DNA of 64,000 nucleotides from Atriophallophorus winterbourni (lineage: Eukaryota; Platyhelminthes; Trematoda; Plagiorchiida; Microphallidae), in the NCBI GenBank assembly GCA_013407085.1, contig JACCGJ010023559.1:186001-250000 (forward strand), written 5' to 3'. The notes below the pieces were generated by a model that made no database searches, was not told where the DNA came from, and saw only the letters and a list, made by a program, of their open reading frames with translations. A program made the position numbers and the translations under genes. How positions within the stretch are numbered: the stretch's first letter is position 1; every line of letters begins with the position of its first letter. Positions 8,199 through 23,100 of the stretch are shown here, one piece after another.

Positions 8199-11100
8199 GT
8201 AAATGCTATATTAGTACATAAACATGTAAATTTTCGTGTAGCTATACAAGCAAGATTAAATAATGTAACCAAGGGTACTGAAAGATGTTAATATTTGCAA
8301 GTAATTTACATATGTGTTTTCATAAATTAGCTAGAAGTCCTGTTGTCTCAGACATGATGGCGCAAAGAAGTTTCACGCAACAAATAATTGCTGTTTTGAT
8401 TTGCAAACAACCGGGAACCGGTTGTGGTGTATAAATGCAGTGGATTCATAACAGACCATTAGTTTCATAAATTGTAATTACATTGCATGGATTTGTTCTT
8501 CAGTTTGGAAATTATGCTGACAAAAGCACCAGCATTGAATCCCCCGTTTTCATTTCTGTGCCTTGACTTATTAAAAATCGAATTTTATTTCAATGCACTT
8601 TTTGACTCACCTACCTTCTACTTGCTTACCGTCTTCATGTGGCGACAGTTAAATCAACTCCAATTAGCCTTAAAACCGTGAAAAACCGGCAACGTTTAAC
8701 GAGAATTAGTACAACTAACTTCGATATTCGAGTACAGAGTCAAGTTTAAGTGTTCAAGATTATAAAGCTTATAAATATCCAACATATTACATTGTTCACA
8801 AAATATCACTTCACAGTCTCAGTCAAAGCGTGGTTCTTGGCTATGGTACTGCTCGGCTACTGGTTCGTGGATTCATACTACATAACAAGAGCTTCAAACT
8901 TATGTTGTGGCTCTTGTGATGGTAGAATGGATCGTATCCGTATTTCTAAACCCTATACTTTTCGCTCAGGGTCAAATTTATTACTACAAGTGATAGAGTG
9001 GATTTTCGGATCCCGAATTAATTCGAGTTTAACGCTAAATCCTATGGTGTTTTGCACCCATTTCTTCATTCCACGTTAATTGTTTGGTCTTGAGTCTATT
9101 CCTGTCTGGGTGTGAACGTAAGCATTGTTAAATAAAGAGGCTTGTTCACAAAATTGTTGAGAATCAAACACACGGACGGTGATTATAATCAGCTACTGCC
9201 AGATTAATTGCCATGGTTTGAAAAATATAATAATGCAGTGGATTTTACTTGAAAGGACATTTTTAGACACGTACCATATGTCATAAACACACGAAGTTAA
9301 ATATTATGAGATGTATAAATTATGATATCTAAATCCATCATTCTCAATATTTCCGAACACATCTTTCGAATTGATATTTACTACACTGTGTAACGATCCG
9401 TTGATTATAATAATGATAACTGATCTGCTGGTAGTTGATAGCCATAAATTGCTTGACGTATTCCCATGCATAATCAGGAATCATTTATATTTTACAATGA
9501 AACTTCTATTCTCAAATATGACCAATTTATTGCATCATATGTATGCATCCCGCTCATCACGGTGTATATTTAAGGCAGCTTTGACAGCTGAACAAATCAA
9601 CATTATACTGCTGAGCACACGTGGCCAAGGTGGGTTGTTTAAACGTCATGGAACAGTCGACAGTTCCCTACTCCACGAGATTTAACGAATCGCATCTCAT
9701 CAAAATAGTCATCTGTCTCGATTAGAATAAAAACTGTCTGCTCGGTGTTCCACCCTGAGCCGAGTGTTATTAGCATTTTTTCACTGATAAAGTGAGATTT
9801 TACGATTGAACCATGTTATATCACGTATAAGAGAAAACGCATTTTGAAACTGATTGTGTATAATAATGAACTAACTGGGTTGAACATGATATTCAAAGTT
9901 CATCTCATTTCATCATTTTTCGGAAACAGGATAACGATTTTGCTTTAAATAATCAACGAAGCACTTCGAAAACATTGAATCAAAACGTAGACCGTGTGGA
10001 GATTTCAAAAAATGAATCACAGCGGGCCAACGTATCCGAAACTGAAGGCGTATTCATCCTCCCAGGATCTCTGAAGGCAGAAAAGCTCATGAGTGTAAGG
10101 AATTCCAGTAAAATTGCTGTGTTATAGAATGAATGTTTCACTAGGGCATTGACACCGCATTAATGTAGTAATCACTGTCGAAAACGAGAATTACCCGGTA
10201 AATTGCATGATTACTTATAGTGACTTGGTGTAGTAAATGAGAGGTCAACACGTTTCGGACAGAACGTTTATTACGTCAATTATTAATCATACGCCTCTTT
10301 ATTTATATAAGAACCGTTTGCCCACATCACGCGGCGCTCACACCTGCTGCGGGTTATCGGCCGACTTCTGTTTCATTATTCATTAATGATGCAAACATCT
10401 CAGGTCATCACTTCCTGGGTGGCAATTGGTCAACATCACCACTTTTCGGGTCATCATGTGATTTTTGGCCATTCGGTTCGCTTCTTGCTCTTTTCGCACC
10501 CGGGCGGGGGATTCGACTGACCTTGACGAGATGATAATGTGCGCCGACTATTACGCGCTCCGTTCCCTTCATTAGAATATACTTTACTTTTTTCATGGAT
10601 AGTAATAAAAGTAAGGTATTACATATAATTTAATACGTTCTTCTACATTAGTTTCATAAAACAACGTAACGAGTCAAAGATAGTATTTGACGCTAGTTGC
10701 AAAAATAGTATGTAATATCACTGAGTTGTAATGAATAAACTATTATTGACGAGTACAATGATACACAAGTAAATGTTTTAAATAAAATGGTGGCGGGTGT
10801 CTGTCATCGTCAAAGGGCGAATATTATACGCTACAAAACGAATTATTTGATTACAATAATATCGTTTTTTTCTTTAAACTGTTCCATTGTGTTGAGCATG
10901 AACTTGAACTAAAAACGTAATCCATAAAATGATATAATGTGTTCCTATAGATTTTGTCCGTTATTGAAGTCGAGAAATGTGATTATCTAGTGTGGTCTGA
11001 TAAGTTTGATTCAAATCGATTGCCTCCTTTAACTTAACTCCACAGGAATCCGCTGCTGCTGTGCAGTCAGAGGACAAAAGCACCGAAAATTCCCGTTCAA

Positions 11101-14100
11101 CGAAGGAAAAAGTGAAACTCAAAAAAGCGAAAAAGAAAACAAGCGAAAGTACGGAAGAAATTCATTCACCAGAAACACCAATGAAACCAGCCAAATCCGT
11201 CAAGTTGTCTCTAGAAGGTTCAGGGGATACGCATAAGGCTGAATTATCTGGTGTAGGTTAAGTTAATAGAATAATCCCTGGAAGTAACTAAATATTTAAC
11301 GATTTACATGTTATACGGTTCTATAGTGCGTTGTTTGAAAATCGGAATAATTTTATACGATTTCTCAATTCAGTGTTCCGAAAAGCAGATATGATCCGCA
11401 AACTAACACAAATTGCATCGCTGGAAAAACATGATGAAATACATCGATCAAGAAACGTCGCAACTTCAAGCGAGCAATGTAAATCCATTGTTAAAACAAT
11501 CCCTATAACCCGGCAAGAATAGCTAATACTCAAAAAATCAAACTATTTATATGGTTGCTCATCTATTGGAATTGTGATTGTTTCTTAGTAATGTACACGT
11601 TAGGCTCATATTTCGAACCGATAACTAAGCGAACTTTAATAAAAACCAATTCATCATTTAAAACTCAATACAGTAAATTATTGTCACAGTGATGTTAGTC
11701 TTCGGTAAAATAATCAAGTGACCTCGAATTTAAAGGAAGTCTGACACTGCTGACAATTTGCCTGACTTTATTTTCACAGTGTAACATATTTATGACAGGG
11801 ACAAACACGAGTCTATTTACACCAACATTGTAAAATTATTTTTTATCAAGTGAGAAACTTTCCATTAAAAATGAATACTCTTGATCTCTTTATATATATA
11901 TATATCGAAGGAGAAAGAGAGATTTGCCTTATTATGTCCCTTACTAAGTATAATTTTTATACGATCAACGAGAATACATTTTTCAAAAGAACTCCAATGC
12001 GCAGTGAGCTAACTCAAAATGCGCACAATAACTCTCAATCAATATTTAGGATTATCCTACCACTTGGATGTGAAAGTGTTACTTGATTGAATAAATGTAA
12101 GTCGTAGCAGTCCACGTTACTTGTTCGGGACAATGGCCAACGGGCCATTCAGCTTAGTAGTCAACCAATCGTTTTTGAGAAGCAACGTCGACATAGCTTT
12201 GCACCATCGATATCATATAGTTTGAAAGCAGCTAATTTCTTGTCAAAATCAATCCAAATTCGCGAATTCGCTCTTCAAACTCGTCTGGAAAGAACATCAC
12301 GATCAAGATTCACCTGCAATTGACAAGTTATACTGAACGAAAGGATGCTACGGAACTAGCATGTGTTTTATATTAGTTTCATCAATTATTTTATCATCCC
12401 AGTCCAGACCGATGAAAGAGTCGAAAGACAACTATATGTAATCTAATGTGTCGCGCACATCTCAGCACTTACACACCACAACCATTTTTCAATATTCAAA
12501 ATTCTGGTAGTTTGCCGTCAGTGAGCTTTGTAACAGCGGAAAATTAGTAAACAAAGTGAGACTTTGAACCAACTGTTTTATAGGGTTCGTACAACGAATC
12601 ACGCTGTTCAAACACCGAACCACAAAGTAATTCCTCGCCAAGCACTCAACAACTATATGTGTTTTCATTGTTTTGCTTTTGCAGTCCTGATAGCGTATTT
12701 TAAATTACTATTTTCATCAAAAACGTACGAAAGACCATAATTTCAATCAATTGATTATATGAATTTGTGGATTTTCATTTAGTTTCATGGCTATGACCTA
12801 ATGTCACTTTTGCCGCATTGGACTGGTCAGACCACGTTCACATTCACAAATGATGGGGCCGTTATTAAAACCCTCAAGTCAATCAGGGCCAGTGGTAAGT
12901 CAATCAATCAAAACGCGAGAAATCTTTCACATATATATGTCCAACTATTCACCATCAGCTATAAGTGAGAGTAAAACTTTTAAGTACAGGAAAAATGAAC
13001 TGTGCCAGCACTTGCTATTTGGTATGGAATATTGGTTGAACCAAGTAACAACGGAAAAGATGAATATTTATAGAAAATCGAATCTCGAGACTAATGTTAT
13101 GTATGACGCGCAATACTAATCATGGTATTTAAAAGCAGATTCGTATCGTAAATACTATTTATGCGTTGAAATGCTTAAAGCCGAACACTATTTTTATTTT
13201 GTACAAACCATATACGTATATTGGGCGTAAAATTTCAAGTTGTTTATGTCCACCAGGTTAAAGCATAAATATTCGGTGCATACTTGGTGAAAAATGTGGT
13301 TTTGTATCACTGATTGATGATCCATGGTGTACAAAAGTGTAATTAAAAAGTGAAGTCATTTCATGCTTTGAAAAGCATAGAAACAAAGGAGGCTTGTTGT
13401 TGCACACCTTTCTCCGCGATTGTAATCGACCACTGTTTTCGTAATATTTATCTCAAAACGGCAAGTGTTGAATCAATGAGGCCCCAGAACATTGATCATT
13501 CGAAAAATTGTATTCGTGTAAATGTAGAGATATCGATAGTGTCCTGAAATTATTCATAAATGAATCATCTAAGTCAAAGCATCATGAACAATATTTAATC
13601 TAAACGCAACATAAAATCCGTTGTCTGGTTTTTCGTGAAATTTAGCGTTCATTTCACTGGAATTTGGTCTATTAAATATCGTGGGACAAGTTTAATCGTG
13701 TGCTGTACATTCGAATCCTTCCCTATAATCGGATCAATCCAACTGATTTACAGGCAAAGCACAACTGCGTGTTATATAATTTCATGTAATCTATTGAAGA
13801 TTATTTCAAACATTCGACGGGGTTGTTAGGCATAGTCATTCAAAGAAAATAATATGAGTTAATTAGATATCATATGAAAATATTCTGAAGCATTTATTCA
13901 CACTTTTTCCAGTAAAAATCATTTATTCGTGAATTGCGTTGAAATATAAATTTTAACGGATTTTCCATCGGAATATGTTCGGGACCGATCGTACATTCAT
14001 AATGCATAAAAGTTTGAGCGCAATAAGTTAGACAGGTATTGGGTAACGTTTCACTTCTGACACAGAAGCTTCGTTAGACCAAGGGTGATGGTCAGGACAT

Positions 14101-17100
14101 GGAACATGACTAAGTATCAATCAACCCACCACCACTTATTTGACCTTACCGCTAAACAGCCTATAGTACGCCTACAGTGTGTCACATCTCGTGGGAATGA
14201 CCGGGATCAGTGGTCGATTTGTCTACTACGGTGTGTACATCAATCTAATACAAGTGAACACGGTCAATGTCGGTTGATACTGTGGATCACATCCGTAAAA
14301 GTACATAACTAATTGAACTTGGCTTAAACAATTTTTAAAGAAAAACAAAAATTCAATTAACTAGTAGGTATAAGAGGAACATTAGCTATTTAAGTTTGAA
14401 TTAGTTCTGAGTGCCAGATTGTAGAGATTTCTGCCCCATCCAACTTATCGACCTGCCTTGGCAATTTCGACCCCCTCCGCAAGGGGTTCCAAGGTTGTCA
14501 AAGCCGGGGCGGTTTTGGGGATAAGCTCCCAATTCCAAAAATGCTCCAATGGCACGCGTCTCATATAGCCTCTGACAACCAAGTCCAGCTCCTGGCCTGC
14601 ACGCGTGGTCCTGTGTGACCCGGCGGAACTGCTTCTACTGACAGGAGAAAGGGCGGAGGCGACTGACTGGCGCCTCAAAACCAGCATGCTTCGGGCAGGT
14701 GGAGCTCGTTAGTCCATGAAGGCGTCCTACCTATGGGAAGGAAAACCCTTATCTCAAACCTCCACTGCCTTGTGGCTACATCCATTCATGGAAAAGGCTT
14801 CAGGAGTCAACCTCGAGGAAAAATCCGGAGCCGGAGTCCCGTTAGGCAGTCCGAAGTTTTTTTTTTACAACTTCGCCCTGCCAACTTCTGCGACGGCATC
14901 GTTGTCCAAACGTATCAGCCTAGCTGTTCCTTTGGTTCCGATGGTGCCGTGGAGAGGGAGCACTTGCTGCATGGGCAACAGCTAGTTATCCACTTTGAAC
15001 TGCCCTGGCGTACATCACAACGCACCAATGGAGAGGACACTCCATTCCGCTCCTGCGGATAATAACACGGGAAGCAGCAGATACCGGTTAAAAGCTATGG
15101 CTCGATTGGCGTAGAGCTCAGCGCCTGGGGCTGCTTTCGACGGTGGGAGAGACTTTCAGGTCTCATTGGACGGCTACCGCCCGCCTCAATCTGGGCAGCC
15201 CCCAGCCAATATGGTGCCGTCTCGCCACGGTCTGCTATCCTCATTGGGTGCATGGGGATTAGGAATCAACCGACAAGCAGACTGTTATTTCCGCACCAGC
15301 GAAACCAACTACAAAAAAACAAATGTCATTTCTGAAACTGGGAACCTGGAACGTCCGGTCCATGCTTCCTGGATTTCATGACGACGTCTCGAATATCAGA
15401 GGCGTAAGAAAATCTGCTGTGATTAACAATGAGTTAAAGAGACTAAATGTCCGCATTTAGGTGTTCGTAATGCGGTTTAATGCCGCGTCTTAACACTTTT
15501 ACATTGCCTAGATCAACGCTATGGCCTGTATCTAAAACGTGTTCCGCCAAGGCAGAATGACCAATAAGGGATTCATATGATCTCGCATCCAAGGGCCCTC
15601 TCTGGACACGCTTTTGGTGTTCTTCGATTCTAGTATAAAGTTTCCTGGAAGTATGTAAACACCCGAACAATCATTACATTTGATTCTGTAGATGCTGTTC
15701 GTAAAGCTAGATGAATGTGTCCTATACTTGAGGTGCATCAGAACCGAATGGATAGTTTTCCCTTTCTTATAAGTTACGCCTGGTTCGAGATGCTACTTAT
15801 CGCTTCAGATGCATCTCTTATATACGGTTTATAAACTGTATCTCGCCCATTTCCCCCCGATTTTTCAGACGGTTATTTTACCCTTTTCAATTGGCTTTTT
15901 ACATAACGTTTTGTGTAACCGTGGTCTATGAGCCTACATGGTGCGCCTGTGTTCGCTCACTTTCATCGCTGCACAGGTGTTTATCTTATGAAAAATGGAA
16001 CAAGCTATGAAACTGAAGACCTGACTTGGATGAACTTACTTTACTTTACTTTCGTGCGACTATCTCCTCTTGGAGGATGAGTCGGCTTCATTGACGTCAC
16101 GGATTGCAGCCACCCACGCTCGGCGGTTAGAAGCGAGATCCGCACAGATTGTAAGCCAGGTCCGGTCCCACGTGCGCCATCCGTAAACCGATCGTAGACC
16201 AAGCAGCTCCACATCCGATCTCACGGTGGCGAGCCAAGTCTTCACTTGTCCTCCGCTACGACAACGCCATTCTGCGCAGGGTGTCGGTGATAGTGTCACC
16301 CTGGTTAGTTCAGCGTCCGAGCGTCTCAGGATGTGGCCGAACCATCTCAGTCGGTGTTGTCGCAATATCGAACTCAGGCGAGGGATATCAAAACAACGGT
16401 GGCGAACCTCATCATTCGTTACTCGCTCATCCCATCGAACATTGAGGATGCGTCGGAGACACCAGTGGTAGAAAACCTCTAGTTTCCGCATATCCTCCAC
16501 CCGCACAGGCCACGTCTCGCATTCATAAGTGAGAAATGGGCGAATCGCCGCTCTGTAAACGCGGAGCTTTGTACGTCGACTGATTTCTCTACGGCTAAAT
16601 AGAACCCAACGTAGTCGCGAAAACGCCGTGTGCGCAGCTTGTACTTGGATGAACGGCATTCATCCTGACCTTTCTATTTTCACTTTAATGATATCTGACA
16701 TCGCGGCTTGCTAACAATTTAAAATACACGCAAGCTAATTTATCGAAAATAATTCGACGGAAATTTGTTGCAATTCGTTGTCCTAATTTCAATAGTTCGT
16801 ATAAATAATTCGAGAACGAATAGTTGAATGAACATTTGAGCATCCGTATAATCGATAACTAATTTTATTAAAGTTGTTAGCAAATTAGCTTTTGTGGTCT
16901 GATTGAAAAAGTAATTTTATAACAAGTGAACGACATGTTACATATAGTCTATTTTTACCCCAATTACGAGAAAATATTCCATTTTCAAGGTCAAACGTCG
17001 CTCAGAATCAATTTGATCAAAGACGGTCACGTTTTCACTGTTCATCGTGTGACAGGGATGAATTATGCTGATCCCAGTATTGCAGATAATTTTGGTCAGG

Positions 17101-20100
17101 TTAGTCAATTTGATGCAAGTAAGGCACCATAGATTATAAATTTAATAGATTGTAACATTTTATCTACATCCAGTTTGCAATTTTCAAACCTCATGTCACG
17201 CGCTGTGTTAGTCCAGCAGTAGCATCAAAGTTCTAAGTTTGTAGCCTTGTTTAACTGATAGACTCGTAAGAAATTCGTAATACGAAGCACGTGAGACATT
17301 TTACAAAATTACTCTCTGGTACACGGATTAAACTCATTAGGCGAATAATTTCTGATAATTTTAATTTAATTGAAGTTACAACTCAAATTAGTTTTAATGG
17401 ATATCCTCAAAACGGGAAATGTTTTTCTTTCAATGGTTCAGGACGTGCATCTTGACGTTAACATAAAATAAGCATCAGTCAACAATGATGGTAATGAATT
17501 CAAAGTATATTTTACTTGTTTGCATTCAGAACGATATGGAATTAATACATTTGTTTCTCTCTAGCTTGAGGCCAATTCCTCTGAAGAAACCACAACACCA
17601 CGAGGAACATACACTTCGCTAACAGCGAATTTCACTGATGGGATCGTGCTAAATGTGACCAAACCCTGTAATCAGGTTTGTTAAATGCAAATTATGTCTA
17701 TGCTTACCAACGATCCTACCGATCTGAATCTGAGCAAATCTTTTGGCGGCTGTCCACCATCTGGCAAAATGTTTTGGAAGAGTGCTTTCAATTGATTTAT
17801 TAAGAAACTCAACTGAAACTATACAGAATTTACCCATTGTACGTAATACTAGATTGTTTAACGCATTCAAATACTACGAGCTAACTAGCAAGCGTTTAAT
17901 GCACTCAACGCATCTCTCAGCCATTCTTATCAATATACTACAAATTGTAAACAAGTTTATCCTGATTATCTGTCCTTATGCTTTCTTCGTACTTACCACA
18001 CAACTTTCTTATGGGGTTGTTCAATCAACATGGCTCCAAAGAATGTTTTACCTTTAATCAACGTCAAGTGAAATAGGTGCTTGAGAATAATATACGGAAG
18101 ACATTGACTTCAGGCAGTGCTAATACATCACCAGCAAATAATATAATGAGAATCAAGTGAATCTGTACACATTTGCGATCCACCGTTCATAGGTCAACGA
18201 GGATGTCACAATCGAGTTTAAACTAAGTTTTATTGAAGGTGCAATGAATGCTTATAAAATTCCATTTAATTGATAAAGCACAATAGTGGTTTGAAGCCGG
18301 ATTGGTATTTTTTTCCAATAGTTGTGGGCTACTCTGGAAACTTCGCTGACTTCATAATTGTAGTTGATTGTTAATACAACAAAATCGACCGTGTGATGAT
18401 GGTTTTTTTCGATTGAAGATTTTACGCTGAATTTAATGGGAAGATTTGCAGGCTCATTTCAAGCATTTGCAATATTTAAATTCGCAACCCATCTTACAAT
18501 GGCATGCACATCCTCGGTGATATGTGTATTTCGTTCATCATCAACACAGGTAATTTAGCGTTCACAAATTCTAATTACAACCTAAAGGTACATTTTGTGG
18601 TGTTTAAGAGTCTATATATGCTTATTCGTAATTGCCTTCAACACACGAACGAAATTCCCATTAACTAGTTTCACTAGGCAATTATTCACTTGTTAATTTA
18701 TCAGTATAAGCTCATTCATATCTACTTTGGATGGATTGATTATATTGTAGGCCAATGTACAATGCGCTTCATCGAAAACTAATCAGCAATCTACTTTTCA
18801 CTCCAGATATCTGAAAATGAGCACGTTAAAGAGAATCACACCTCGATCGTTTCGTTATCCACTCCCAGTGGAGTAAGAATGAAAATTAAACAACTCAGTC
18901 GTCATGAAGGTGAGACTCGTTATCACTTACAACTCGATTAAGATGTGACACATTTTGTGACCGCGCGTAGGCAAAAGTGGTGTTCACATTAAGAATAGTA
19001 TTGCAGAGCATTATTCATGCCATAATCACTGTCACCCTATCCAGCGACGTGTTCCATTCCGTAATAATGCCAGCCTGATCGATGAGAATTTTGTAAAACG
19101 AAATCATGCTTTTAAACGATAATTGGATGCCCCACGACCAGCTTCGCGCTGTTTGCACTCATCCTGTACGATCAGGATCGCATGCCACGAAATGCTACTT
19201 TTGTTTCACGTATCAATCTAATGTGTGCGAATAGCATGAGTTCGGTGACAGTTGCATGCGTTAGATGGATGACATTTCAAGTGTCACTTAATCTACCCCC
19301 TTCCTCCACTAGGTTTGTTAGTGGAGAGTGGAGAGTGTTAGTGTTGAAATGGGCATTTAAATTATGCCTTCCTACTGATTAAATTTCGTGTAAAATTTTA
19401 TTTTTAAATTGACCCAATATTATTTGCCAATTAATTAAGTTATGGAGATGGAAATAAAAAAAATGTTTTTGTAGGGTAAGTACTGAACCAATATTATGAA
19501 ATCAATATGCACATTCCTTAACAGTTAGGTGGAATAGCTAATTTTAGTTCCTTTAACCGAAAGGGTTATGGTTCCACCAAAAGTCGTGCATAAATATCCT
19601 ATGAAGCACGATAACTATAGATATATTTTCACACACAGAATCTCTATTTTTGTGCATCTGAATACACCCATCAAATCATTCGTCAGCAATTATTTTTCTT
19701 TAAACAGGCTTATATCCAGCAGAACTGGCGCTGCCCGTTCTTCGTTCATTTTGGCTACAACCCGAGAGTCTTTTGTATATACACACGAGAATGGAATTTT
19801 CTAAGCCACAAAATATAACGCTGTTTGAATTGTTCTTTCAACGTAACGAAACTGAATCACAAACAACTGAGATGCTAAGGTACGTAACAACAGAAGGAGT
19901 TGTTATCAGGATCTTAAAACATATTGGAGAATACTCTAATTCTGGCTCTGGAGTAGAGGTAAGTATTCATTTGGATCGGAAATATACCAGATATACTAAT
20001 ACTTAAACCTCTACTAACGACTAAACGTATACTTTCCAAAACATTTTATGACAGATTCTCTACCCGAATGGCGACCGAATGGAATATAACACTTTCGAAT

Positions 20101-23100
20101 GGAATGTACTTTATAACCAAGAAACACCAAAATATATCAGCGAAATTTATCATCAAGCTTCTGGTGAACTGCAGGAAAGCGGAGGCTCAACAAACTATCA
20201 AACGGACACCTCGTTATTAAATACCCAACAACTCACAGAATCGCATATTGAAAGTAAGTGCATGTAAACGTGTTATATCGGTCTAATCTGTTGCAAACTC
20301 TTATTCATGATACAAACTTTTCTCATTGGATTTTACTCAATTAAGATGGGTGTAATTTAAATTTGATTTTTTTCCATACAATAATCGTTTGGATGCAAAT
20401 ATCATTATTTCTTTCATCATGTACCTTCTTCATGGTATACTTGTTGGCACATCGTCTGTAAAGACTTGTGTAATAATAATAATAATAATAATTAGTAAAG
20501 TAATTTGAACAAAGTTGACAAGCTATGCCATGATAACATATATTTGGTTGTTCAACTTGTCGCACTTTGCTAAATATTATCGGATCTTATTCAGTTAAAT
20601 AAGCTAAATCTCGAATAAAATTATAATTTGTCATTAAATTAAACTTGTTATGATGCTTAATCCGGAATTATTTTTGAAATATCAGTCCAACCGGAAAGAG
20701 AAGGAAGCTCCAAATCAACTTACCGGGATCAGGACAACACCGAATGGTCATCATATAATACTGATCATATCACGTGGCTTGTCACTGCTGCTTCTGGCGA
20801 GCGATACTGGCTGAGGGAGACATCAGGTCAGTTGGAAGGCACTTCTGAAGAACCAGCAATTTTCTCAGTTCAGATTGCCAAGTCAAACTCGAAACTTGAT
20901 TGTTTCGAGGCATTCGATCCGATGACGGGACAACTATTGATTCGACGTCCAAATGATGGTCTCATTCTGGTGATCCCGGATCAGAAGTGCCCGTCTAGAA
21001 CGATTGTACAACATCCAGACGGAACAAGGCAGACACAATTTCATTCGGATGAAGTAAGCTCATCAGTTGATTGTATTGAACTGAAGGCGAAAACAAACTG
21101 TAATCTATCTATGCATCACAAATAGAACAGTAGCTTTAAATACTGTATTTACTTTGAGAATAGCTCTTCTGCATGCCTCACGACTTTCGCTTGAATGCGT
21201 TTATATGAGCGATAAACTTTCCTAGAATTCAATCTTGCCTATATCTAAGGTGATCAAAAGTTATGAAAAGATTCTTGTTGGTTGCTCTGATTCGATTTAC
21301 AGCTTATATAGTTCCTCTCATCCTCAAAAAATTATTTTATTTGCGAAAACATCGTAGCTCACCTTATCGCAATTCTTTCAAAAAGGTTCGAATAAAGAAA
21401 ATGTTCAATCAAAATTGCATTATTTCATTTCATCTACTATATAACACTTACATTCTAGAATCAGAGTTTCATATAGTCATCGTCTAGTTCTAGAATACCA
21501 GTGAAAATTTTACGTGGAAGTCCAAAACAAACAAAACATCACGGTAATTTTAAAATGCTGCATAATCAAACGACCTCTATTCTCTGTTACAGAAACTTAA
21601 TATGGGAGATTTGTACGTTACTTCCGAGCATCCGCCCTTAAATCGCAACAACGTACACATGCTGCGAGTCGAATGCCCTGGTTTCCCAAACATGGCAATT
21701 GATAGAAGCACCGGGCAATCTACTATCAGCCTAGCGGGCACTGGACTTCGTTTTTCAACGCTAAGCGCGGATTCCAATGGTGTCTACATTCTTCGGGTTA
21801 GTAAACACTCACACACACACACATATATATATATATTTAAATGTCTTGATACAGAAAAGTATGCTATGGCCTGCAAGGAATTTTATTAATATTTAAAACC
21901 GATGGGCCTGGGGCAACTGCGATGAACAAGGTGGATGGGGCGGATATCTCAACAAACTGACGTTCGGTTCTTCAGGGGATAAGTATTAACCTACATAACC
22001 TTTTAAGGTGCACATGATTTACATAAGCAGTGGTTCAGCGGACGCTGTTCACACATGCATACAAGATAAACAATTAAGGGTTTAACGCATCATAATATCA
22101 CTTGTCTTGATCTCGTCTGTCTATTCTAGGAAACCTAGGTTTGGTCAAGAAAATGCAATTTAAAGCCACACCCTGTTCGTACTGACATCCTTGCTCAGAC
22201 GCAGACACTTTGTCACAAGCGAAACGTTGAAAAACTAGGGTCTGTTTTATGGAAGGTTTGACTGGCCAATACACTTGGTTTGGTTAATAATCTGCGTCAT
22301 AATGGAAGCTTTTCCTAAAGTTGTTCTCGAATATCTTCGAATATATGTATACTCACTGAGTCTTAACATATTTTAATCAAATAAAAACAATTCTAGTTTC
22401 ATTATAGTGGCAGACTAGCAAACAATTTGTCAGATGCTTTCAAATGATAATGTAAGAAACAATTCAAAATTAGTCAACATATTTTTCAAAAAATGAATTT
22501 GATTCATTATTTGAACATATAATTTGGCATGATCGAGCTACTGAGGATTAAATGGGTGGTTAACAGTGCAAGTCTTTCACTAGTCTTTGAGATTACTATA
22601 GACAACCATGAATGGCATTGAGTTAGAATCTGTTTGACGATATTAATTTTCTAATATTTCTTCTAGCTTCGTATTGCTGAACTTGTAGATGTATAACATT
22701 TCAAACCTGTTCTTTGTTTATATAACCACATTTACGAAATCAAAACGATGCCAAATGAAAATCCCATTTGATACAGAATTGATTAAAAAAATAATACTCA
22801 ACAATGATCCAGTTTTATTCGAATATGTATTGCCTATTTGCCTCACATTCTGTGTGTGCAAATAACTTGTCGACAACATCATGCGATACGACGCAGTAAA
22901 TACATGGTTTGCGTCTTAATTTTATCTGAAGCACTGTTCTGGTGGTTCAATAAACATATGGCCAAATGGAACCGTGGTATACAATGCGATGCCTCAACCC
23001 AATGAACTGTCACGGCCAACCTTCCAGCTCCGGTATGATCCGGCCTTCATTTTACTTTCAACGACCGATGCCACACAAACAACCTACACGGTTGATAGTG

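Noticed and set aside
9371..9685. 104-codon open frame in an intron, possible exon
   Set aside because: No acceptor/donor pair in the phase needed between exons ending at 8198 and starting at 9930; no domain.
10320..10400. GC-rich patch with CTCACACCTGCTGCGGG resembling a ribozyme element
   Set aside because: No CTGANGA or GAAA core in either strand and no flanking repeat.
11327..11478. Open segment after CTATAG encoding ALFENRNNFIRFLNSVFRKA, possible extra SPAG17 exon
   Set aside because: Its phase does not fit the upstream exon's possible donors, and exon 11046-11252 joins 12783-12894 cleanly without it. Could be an alternative exon; no positive evidence.
14445..15381. Several overlapping open frames (60-109 codons) in a GC-richer patch
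   Set aside because: They lie in the 5' UTR of the LINE fragment; GC content, not coding, keeps them open.
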